Source: Chromatocurvus sp964613795
Lineage (GTDB): Bacteria; Pseudomonadota; Gammaproteobacteria; Pseudomonadales; Halieaceae
Direction: 5' to 3'
Assembly (NCBI GenBank): GCA_964613795.1
Contig: CAZTJR010000009.1
Coordinates: forward strand, 48,617 to 112,616
Length of the DNA: 64,000 nt
Below are positions 58,280 to 64,000 of this stretch, in pieces. Each line of letters starts with the position of its first letter. Within the stretch, counting starts at the first letter, position 1. Position numbers and translations under genes: made by a program. Below the pieces are notes generated by a model, which was not told the origin of the DNA, made no database searches, and was given only the letters and a program-made list of their open reading frames with translations.

Positions 58280-58680
58280 ACGTCTGTGTCCGTTTCTTCT
58301 ATTTTTTCATGAATGTTATAGGCGCGCCAGCCACTTATCCTGCAGCGCTACCGCTCAGGTGGCCATCGGGGGTCATCCACCCCTTGGTAAATTGAACTCG
58401 ATCCTGGGGTTGAGCCGGGGTTTGTCGATCGCTTACCGTATACCGTGGCCGTGCCGCGGGCCCACTGCTCAGTAAGTTGCCAGCTCGTTCCGCGGTCGTT
58501 CGTTGGTCCGATCAGGCCCCCGCTCCTCGGTATCGAGATAGCTAAAGGCATCAAAAGGTCGTAGCTTAACCATCTTCCTCAAACTCTTTGATTTGGCTGA
58601 TCGCTTTGATCCTGCTCGCGCTGCTCATGCACGAAATATAGTATCCAGGTTACACGCCAGCAAGCGGGCATGAAGTCGAT
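58280..58680. other. Gene-poor stretch with decayed fragments
   Basis: No intact gene is seen in these 400 bases. Short minus-strand frames with a good ribosome-binding site (GAGGAAG) suggest remnants of an addiction module. The rest shows no coding pattern, repeat or tRNA. Confidence 0.5.
58469..58573 (-). pseudogene. Possible remnant of an addiction-module antidote gene
   Basis: A 34-residue frame starting MVKLRPFDAFSYLDTEE, preceded by GAGGAAG. This is close to the N-terminus of HigA/antidote-type proteins (MxLxTxPFDAAxYLDTEE), after which the frame degenerates and stops. A short upstream frame ending at 58566 overlaps its start, as toxin and antidote genes often do, but I cannot identify it. 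Low confidence. Confidence 0.3.
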
Positions 58681-59071
58681 TTAGGCCTGCTCGGCGGTTA
58701 GTTTGCCCTCCAGAACTTCGAACAGCCCCTTTTTCCGCCAGGGGATCGCTTGCATTAGCTGCTGCGGTGTGACGCTATTGGCGAGCGCCCCGCCGACGAG
58801 GCGAAACATCATCCAGCGTTTGTTCTGTGCCGGGAAATGTTCGCCAGCAATTTCCACATCGTATTTCATGAAGTCGCGTGAACCCTGTCGCGACTCCCGC
58901 TCCTTCTGCTTCTTCTCTCGTATCCGGACCTGATAATCCGCAACCTCAGGAATCGATATCACGGTCTGGACATCCAGGAAGGTCTGGTCGCCACGGCGAA
59001 AACTGGTTCGGGTGTTCCGGTATGTAGCGAGTGATACGGGGATTAAAACTTGGATGGACGTAATTGATTGA
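58681..59071 (-). pseudogene. Hypothetical protein gene truncated at the island edge
   Basis: The minus-strand frame ending at 58681 contains a coherent soluble domain: ISIPEVADYQVRIREKKQKER, DFMKYDVEIAGEHFPAQNKR, WMMFRLVGGALAN, IPWRKKGLFEVLEG and KLTAEQA. I do not recognise its family. The open frame continues upstream only through the 106-base tandem tRNA-derived repeats, where its first residues are coded by repeat sequence and are repeated in a second frame. The real 5' end has therefore been replaced by the repeat and the gene is a fragment. Confidence 0.55.
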
Positions 59072-59079
59072 TTTGTATA

Positions 59080-59291
59080 GTGCCCGGAGACAAAATCGAA
59101 CCGGCCGGCGTCCCGGGGCCGAAACCGTGTCTGCAGCCAAAGCCATTGTTGCAAGGCGTGCTGGTGAATCATGCTGGTGAAGGTGGTGCCCGGAGACAGA
59201 ATCGAACCGGCCGGCGTCCCGGGGCCGAAACCGTGTCTGCAGCCAAAGCCATTGTTGCAAGGCGTGCTGGTGAATCATGCTGGTGAAGGTG
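59080..59291 (+). repeat. Two tandem 106-base units, each starting with the tRNA-Phe 3' end
   Basis: Units 59080-59185 and 59186-59291 differ at only one visible position (A or G at unit base 13). Each begins with the 17-base tRNA-Phe end (GTGCCCGGAGACARAAT) plus CGAAC, then a common segment ending GTGAAGGTG, and the intact tRNA gene starts the next period. They look like successive att duplications or slippage copies. They lie directly downstream of the tRNA in its transcription direction. Confidence 0.85.
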
Positions 59292-59365
59292 GTGCCCGGA
59301 GACAGAATCGAACTGCCGACACGGGGATTTTCAATCCCCTGCTCTACCGACTGAGCTATCCGGGC
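59290..59365 (-). tRNA. tRNA-Phe (anticodon GAA)
   Basis: On the minus strand the gene starts GCCCGGATAGCTCAG and ends TCCGGGC-A-CCA with an encoded CCA, 76 bases in all. The seven-base acceptor stem pairs perfectly, the anticodon arm is GGGGA-TTGAAAA-TCCCC with anticodon GAA, and the T arm is GGCAG-TTCGATT-CTGTC. Its 3' half is duplicated in the neighbouring tandem repeats and at 48631, so it is the likely integration target of the island. Confidence 0.96.
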
Positions 59366-59388
59366 GGATGTACTACCGAAGGAGGCGT

Positions 59389-59417
59389 ATTAAACCCGTC
59401 GCGCTGCTCACAGTCAA
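59389..59417 (-). promoter_or_regulatory. tRNA-Phe promoter
   Basis: On the minus strand TTGACT and TTTAAT are separated by 17 bases, a near-consensus sigma70 promoter. The -10 box is followed by ACGCCTCC, a GC-rich discriminator typical of stable RNA genes under stringent control. The mature tRNA begins 23 bases after the -10 box. Confidence 0.75.
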
Positions 59418-59558
59418 GCCAACGACGCTTTTCAGTGCCGGCAAACGCATTCGCTGAGATTCTCCCTGAGGTAAACGCGCAGCGCGGATGGTAGGCGTAT
59501 AATTCATGCCAGCCGCGCCTGTGCGGCAGGTATCCCGCCATTCCCAGAGACCGTTCAT

Positions 59559-60680
59559 GTGAGTTACCTGATCAAGCGTATCTTCGCCATTGCCTCGATA
59601 TTGGCTATTGCGATAGCCATCGCCGTGGGCCTGTTCCTGGCGCGCCCGGAACCTGAGCAAAAGCCGGCCCAGGTCTCTGCGCCCCTCGTTGACCTGATCG
59701 AGCTGGAGGCTGGTCCGGTGCATTTTATCGTCGACAGCCAGGGCTCGGTGCAGCCCCTGACAGAGACGACGCTGAGTGCGGAAGTTTCCGGAGCGATTAC
59801 GCAAGTGGCTAAGGTCTTTCTGGCCGGCGGGGCCTTCCGGGCCGGCGATGTCCTCCTGCGTATCGACCCGCTTAATTACCAGAGCGCACTGGAGCGCGCC
59901 GAGGCGACGGTCAGCCAGCGTCAGGTGGAATACGACGGGGCGTTGCGCCTCCGCGACCAGGGTTTCCAGGCCGAGTCGCAGCTGCTCTCGGCAAAGGCGG
60001 CGCTAGCGGTCGCCGATGCCGACCTGGTGCGCGCACGGCGGGATCTGGAGCGTACCGTGGTGCGGGCACCTTACGATGGCATTGTCCGTGAGCGCCGTGC
60101 GCAACTGGGCGATTACGTGACGCCGGGTTCACCCCTGGGTGTGGTGTTCGCCACCGCTGCCGCTGAGGTACGTTTGCCGCTGCCGGACAATCAGCTGGCC
60201 TTTGTCGAGCTGCCGCTGGCCGGTCAGACGGCCAGCACGAATGGCCCCACGGTCGAGCTCAGCGGTTCCTACCGCGGCCGACCTGCGCGCTGGCAAGGGC
60301 GCATTGTACGTACCGAGGGTGTGGTCGATGAGCGCAATCGCATGGTTTTCGCGATAGCGCGTATCGATGACCCCTATCGGCTGGCGGCAGGCGCCGGTGA
60401 CGTCCCGCCGCTGCCGATCGGGACCTTTGTCAATGCAGAGATTGACGGCATTACGCTGAACGAGGTTGTGCGCATTCCTCGCGAGCTGGTGCGTGGCGGC
60501 AGGCGCGTGATCTTTGTGGATGACGACCTTACCCTGCGCTTTCGCACGCTGGATTTCCTTCGTACTGACGCCGGCTACGCCTATCTGCGCGCCGACCAGC
60601 TCACCGAGTGGCGCGTTGTGGCGACTACGTTGGAAGCACCCCTCAATGGCATGCAGGTGCGGGTGGGCTCAGGTCTGTGA
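59559..60680 (+). CDS. RND efflux membrane-fusion protein
   Basis: A 373-residue periplasmic adaptor with an N-terminal anchor helix (about 5-27) and no lipobox. The lipoyl halves are TETTLSAEVSGAITQVAKVF and VVRAPYDGIVRERRAQLGDYVTPGSPLG, around a coiled coil (ALERAEATVSQRQVEYDGALRL). The start is GTG; the immediate upstream ATG is out of frame. Its stop overlaps the start of the RND gene (GTGA). No outer membrane partner is adjacent, so it may use TolC. It lies just outside the tRNA-linked island and its base composition fits the core genes. Confidence 0.87.
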   Translation: MSYLIKRIFAIASILAIAIAIAVGLFLARPEPEQKPAQVSAPLVDLIELEAGPVHFIVDSQGSVQPLTETTLSAEVSGAITQVAKVFLAGGAFRAGDVLLRIDPLNYQSALERAEATVSQRQVEYDGALRLRDQGFQAESQLLSAKAALAVADADLVRARRDLERTVVRAPYDGIVRERRAQLGDYVTPGSPLGVVFATAAAEVRLPLPDNQLAFVELPLAGQTASTNGPTVELSGSYRGRPARWQGRIVRTEGVVDERNRMVFAIARIDDPYRLAAGAGDVPPLPIGTFVNAEIDGITLNEVVRIPRELVRGGRRVIFVDDDLTLRFRTLDFLRTDAGYAYLRADQLTEWRVVATTLEAPLNGMQVRVGSGL

Positions 60681-63600
60681 GCGCCAACTCACAACGCAGA
60701 GGCCTTATCGCCTGGTTCGCACACAATAATGTGGCCGCCAACCTGGTGATGTTCCTGATCATTGGTGTCGGCATCTATTCAGGCCTGACAATCCGTAAGC
60801 AGACCACGCCCGACATAGAGCTGGATGTTATCCAGGTCGTGGTGCCCTACCCGGGTGCGTCGCCTCAGGAGGTGGAGCAGGCGGTTGTGGTGCGGATTGA
60901 GGAGGCAATACAGGACGTCCCCGGCATTGAGGAGTTGAACACCACGGCGCAGGAGGGGGTGGGCACGGCCAGGGTTACGGTAGCGGCCGGTGCTGACCTT
61001 AATCAGGTGATGAGCCAGGTGAAGACGCGCGTGGATGCCATCGCCACTTTTCCTGAACTCGCCGAGCGGCCGGTCATCGAGCGTATAGAGCTACCGATCC
61101 CTGTCATTTTTGTGTCGGTTTACGGCGACCTCGATGAGTATGCGCGCAAGGAGCTGGCGCGGAACGTACGGGACGACTTGATGGTCATGCCCGAGGTCAA
61201 CGACGTGGAAGTGCTGGGTGATCGTGATTATGAGATCAGCATTGAGGTCAGTGAAACGTCCCTGCGCCGTTATCAGCTGACCATGAGCGAGATCGCGCAG
61301 GCGGTGCGGGCGCAGTCGCGGGACATTCCCGGTGGCACCATCGAGACGGTCGGCGGCGATATCCTTTTGCGCACCCGGGGGCAGGTGTATACCGGGCAGA
61401 ACTACGCGGATCTGACCCTGCGCACCAATGCTGACGGTACGCGCCTTCTGCTGGGCGATGTGGCGACCGTCCGCGACGGCTTTGTCGAGGACGATAGCCT
61501 GGGTCGGCTCAACGGCAAGCCGAACATCACCCTGCGGGTGCTCGCTGGCGCGCAGAAGAACGAGCTGGAAACAGCCGCCCTGGTCAAGGCGTACGTGGCC
61601 GAGCTGGAGAAAAGCCTGCCGGACTCTGTCAACATAAAGACCTGGGTCGATCGATCAAGCTACCTGCAGCAGCGACTGGACATGATGCTGACCAACCTGC
61701 TGCAGGGGGCGCTGCTGGTGTTTATCGTACTGACGCTTTTCCTGCGCCTGAAGTTCGCGCTGTGGGTCATTGTGGGCATACCGGTGACGTTCCTCGGCGC
61801 GCTCTGGCTGATGCCCCATGGCCCGTGGCCGGTGACGATCAATATGATCAGCCTGTTCGGTTTTATCCTGGTGCTGGGCATTGTGGTCGACGACGCGATC
61901 ATTATTGGCGAGAGCATCTATACGAACGTGCGCGAGAAGGGCCACTCCATTACCCACGTTATCGATGGGGCCCAGCGTGTGGCGGTGGCCGCGACCTTCG
62001 GCGTGCTGACGACCATCGCCGCGTTTGCACCCATGCTGTTTGTCGGCGGAATCGCCGGCGCCTTTCTGGAGGCGGTTGCCGTTGTCGTCACCCTGTGCCT
62101 GCTGTTTTCGCTGGTGGAATCCAAGCTGATACTGCCCGCTCATCTGGCCCACTCGAACATTCAGCCGGTGGATGAAGCGGCGATCTTCGCGCCGCTGCGC
62201 GACACGCCGCTCTGGCGGTGGCCGGGCAAGCTTATCGAGCGGGCGCAGCGCAGGACCCGGCATGGCCTGGAGTGGATTGTCGAGCGCATCTACACGCCGC
62301 TGCTGGCGCGGGCGATGCGGGCGCGTGGCCTTACCCTGGCGCTGTTCGCTGGCATGCTGATTGTCACGGCGGGTCTGTTCGCTGGCGGGCAGATGCGCTT
62401 TGTGCTGTTCCCCGATGTGCCCAGCGAGTTCAGCCAGATGACGTTGACCATGCAGAACGGAACGCCGACCGCGGTGCGCAACGCCGTGCTGCTGGACATT
62501 GAGCAGGCGCTGTATCGCGTGCGGGACCGGCATCGCTCGGCGAATCCTGATATTGCCGATCCCCTGAGTGTGGTCGCGACATTCAGCAATCCCGGCGGCG
62601 GACAGATGATTGTGGAAATGCCGCCGGTGCAGGCACAGACGATATCCATGGACGAACTGACGCGGCTGTGGCGCGAGGAAGTCGGTGAGGTGCCCGGTGT
62701 GCGTACCCTGACCTTTTCCAGTGCGACCAATATAGGCGGTGGCGCGCCACTGAGCTTTGCGCTGAGCGGCAGCAATGTCGAGGCATTGGAGGAAGCGGCC
62801 GGAGAACTCGCGGCGAAGCTCGCTAGCTATGCCGGGGTCTTCGATGTGCGCAACTCAGCGAACCCCGGGGGCGACGAAATCCAGCTGGCGATCAAGCCCG
62901 GTGCACAGGCGCTTGGTATCACCCTGACCGCGTTGGGCACGCAGGTGCGCCAGGCCTTCTACGGCGAGGAGGCGCAGCGCATCCAGCGCGGTACGGATGA
63001 ACTCAAGGTCATGGTGCGCTATCCGGAAGCGCAGCGCCGCTCGGTGGCAAACCTCGAATCCATGCTGATCTCCACGCCCGGCGGTGACCAGGTGCCCTTT
63101 TCCGAGGTGGCGGAGCTGCGCTATGACGATGCCTACTCGGTGATCTCCCGACTCAACGGCAAGCGCACGGTGACTGTCTCGGCAGACCTCGACAGCACGA
63201 TGGTCGAGCCGGGAGCGGTGATTGATGATATTCGGAACAGCTACCTGCCCGAACTGCTGTCACGCTATAGCGGCGTGGCATTCAATCTTTCCGGGGCGAG
63301 TCTGGAGGAGCAGGAATTCGTGCGCAATCTCACCGTGGCATCGATAGCCGCGCTATTCCTGATCTATGCACTGATCGCGATTCCGCTGAAGTCCTATACC
63401 CAGCCACTGATCATCATGTCGGTGATACCTTTCGGTTTTGTTGGCGCCGTGGTCGGACACCTCTTACTCGGTCAGGCGATCAGTATGTTCTCCCTGTTCG
63501 GGCTTATCGCCCTCGCGGGCGTGGTGGTCAACGACAGCCTGATCATGATGGATTTCGTCAATCGCGCGCGTGCCGACGGGGTGCCCCCCGAACAGGCGGT

Positions 63601-63877
63601 CATGGAATCTGGCCGGGCGCGCTTCCGGGCGATCGTGCTGACCTCACTCACCACGGCGATCGGCCTGATGCCGATCATGCTCGAGCAGAGCACGCAGGCT
63701 CAGTTCGTCATCCCCATGGCCATATCGCTGAGTTTCGGCATTCTGTTTGCCACGGTGATCACCCTTATCCTGGTGCCCGTGCTGTATCTGATGAAGGATG
63801 ATGTCCTGCGCGGGTGGCGTGCTGCCTGGCTCTGGCTCGTCGGGCGCTCGCCTGGTGAACTTGCCGGGCGGCGCTAA
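60677..63877 (+). CDS. RND-family efflux permease
   Basis: A 1066-residue inner-membrane pump. IAWFAHNNVAANLVMFLIIGVGIYSG is the first helix, VVVPYPGASPQEVEQAVVVRIEEAI and SRDIPGGTIETVGGDILLRTRGQ are typical of the HAE1-type group. TM4 has ILVLGIVVDDAIIIGESIYTNV with the paired Asp, and the second half has LFGLIALAGVVVNDSLIMMDFVNR. The start is a GTG overlapping the adaptor stop. It is clearly distinct from the permease at 42069-45263. Natural substrates are unknown. Confidence 0.9.
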   Translation: MSANSQRRGLIAWFAHNNVAANLVMFLIIGVGIYSGLTIRKQTTPDIELDVIQVVVPYPGASPQEVEQAVVVRIEEAIQDVPGIEELNTTAQEGVGTARVTVAAGADLNQVMSQVKTRVDAIATFPELAERPVIERIELPIPVIFVSVYGDLDEYARKELARNVRDDLMVMPEVNDVEVLGDRDYEISIEVSETSLRRYQLTMSEIAQAVRAQSRDIPGGTIETVGGDILLRTRGQVYTGQNYADLTLRTNADGTRLLLGDVATVRDGFVEDDSLGRLNGKPNITLRVLAGAQKNELETAALVKAYVAELEKSLPDSVNIKTWVDRSSYLQQRLDMMLTNLLQGALLVFIVLTLFLRLKFALWVIVGIPVTFLGALWLMPHGPWPVTINMISLFGFILVLGIVVDDAIIIGESIYTNVREKGHSITHVIDGAQRVAVAATFGVLTTIAAFAPMLFVGGIAGAFLEAVAVVVTLCLLFSLVESKLILPAHLAHSNIQPVDEAAIFAPLRDTPLWRWPGKLIERAQRRTRHGLEWIVERIYTPLLARAMRARGLTLALFAGMLIVTAGLFAGGQMRFVLFPDVPSEFSQMTLTMQNGTPTAVRNAVLLDIEQALYRVRDRHRSANPDIADPLSVVATFSNPGGGQMIVEMPPVQAQTISMDELTRLWREEVGEVPGVRTLTFSSATNIGGGAPLSFALSGSNVEALEEAAGELAAKLASYAGVFDVRNSANPGGDEIQLAIKPGAQALGITLTALGTQVRQAFYGEEAQRIQRGTDELKVMVRYPEAQRRSVANLESMLISTPGGDQVPFSEVAELRYDDAYSVISRLNGKRTVTVSADLDSTMVEPGAVIDDIRNSYLPELLSRYSGVAFNLSGASLEEQEFVRNLTVASIAALFLIYALIAIPLKSYTQPLIIMSVIPFGFVGAVVGHLLLGQAISMFSLFGLIALAGVVVNDSLIMMDFVNRARADGVPPEQAVMESGRARFRAIVLTSLTTAIGLMPIMLEQSTQAQFVIPMAISLSFGILFATVITLILVPVLYLMKDDVLRGWRAAWLWLVGRSPGELAGRR

Positions 63878-63923
63878 TGCTCCCGGCTTATGCCCCAGGC
63901 AGGTCTGAGCGTCGAAGTCTGGA

Positions 63924-64000
63924 TCAGGCCGGGGGCACGTAACCCTCGGCCTTGTCGTAATCCTCGTTGGAAAAGAACTTATCCATCTCTTCCTGCAGGT
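63924..64000 (-). CDS. C-terminal end of an unrecognised protein (cut by window end)
   Basis: The last 24 residues of a minus-strand frame, LQEEMDKFFSNEDYDKAEGYVPPA, followed by TGA. The acidic, aromatic composition suggests a real coding end, but the fragment is too short to assign a family. It is convergent with the RND gene, with 46 bases between them. Confidence 0.45.
   Translation of the reverse strand, partial: LQEEMDKFFSNEDYDKAEGYVPPA

Noticed and set aside
58946..59278. Minus-strand frames beginning with the same 25 or so residues in each tandem repeat
   Set aside because: Both are coded by the 106-base tRNA-derived repeats; a protein start duplicated this way is not credible.

Overview
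The window comes from a GC-rich marine-type gammaproteobacterium. The order glnE - ilvE - LPS/sugar genes - waaA - tolC - yqiB - cpdA - parE is the Pseudomonadales/Cellvibrionales arrangement, and the gene content (rdgC, mnmH, a multihaem cytochrome, a probable IPTL/XrtH-type sorting substrate, many cyclic-nucleotide proteins) suggests a Halieaceae-like or related lineage. This is inferred from synteny and protein content, not from rRNA.

Layout. 1-4.8 kb: 3' end of glnE, ilvE, an alpha/beta hydrolase, rfbD and rfbB. 4.8-9.2 kb: a signalling pair on the minus strand, a 1229-residue PhnD-PAS-GGDEF-EAL receptor and an internally shortened substrate-binding lipoprotein. 9.3-10.8 kb: rfbC and rfbA, which complete dTDP-L-rhamnose synthesis. 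11-14.7 kb: an uncharacterised cluster of a GT4 glycosyltransferase, a methyltransferase, an alpha/alpha-barrel protein and a second methyltransferase. 14.8-21.5 kb: waaA, tolC, yqiB, cpdA, parE and a YceI protein. 21.5-39 kb: a mosaic of short units: octahaem-type TPR cytochrome, glutamine amidotransferase, flavoprotein, glyoxalase, a probable midcut-by-XrtH protein, sterol-desaturase-like hydroxylase, adenylate cyclase-PilZ protein, rdgC, mnmH, ion channel, dynamin-like GTPase, sseA, an HSL hydrolase, a saccharopine-dehydrogenase-like reductase and an exported M17 aminopeptidase.

39-48.6 kb looks acquired and visibly less GC-rich. It holds a TolC/MFP/RND efflux operon, an Nramp-like transporter without the usual metal motif, and a PIN toxin/antitoxin locus. 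The PIN gene is cut by a 1009-bp insertion that carries a methyltransferase and is bounded by TATCC at both ends; removing the insertion restores the PIN reading frame exactly.

48.6-59.3 kb is the most interesting part. It is a one-direction operon for making glycine betaine from glycine: a GSMT-SDMT fusion, metF, a methionine synthase split into two genes, metK and an adenosine kinase, behind an EctR/CosR-type MarR regulator. The enzymes supply and regenerate the SAM used in three successive N-methylations. The segment is bracketed by direct repeats of the 3' end of tRNA-Phe: one copy at 48631, two in 106-bp tandem units from 59080, and the intact tRNA at 59290-59365. This is the layout of a tRNA-targeted genomic island that has lost its integrase. 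The edge beside the tRNA is full of decayed genes.

59.5-63.9 kb returns to core-like content: a second MFP/RND efflux pair. The last 77 bases hold the C-terminus of an unrecognised minus-strand gene.
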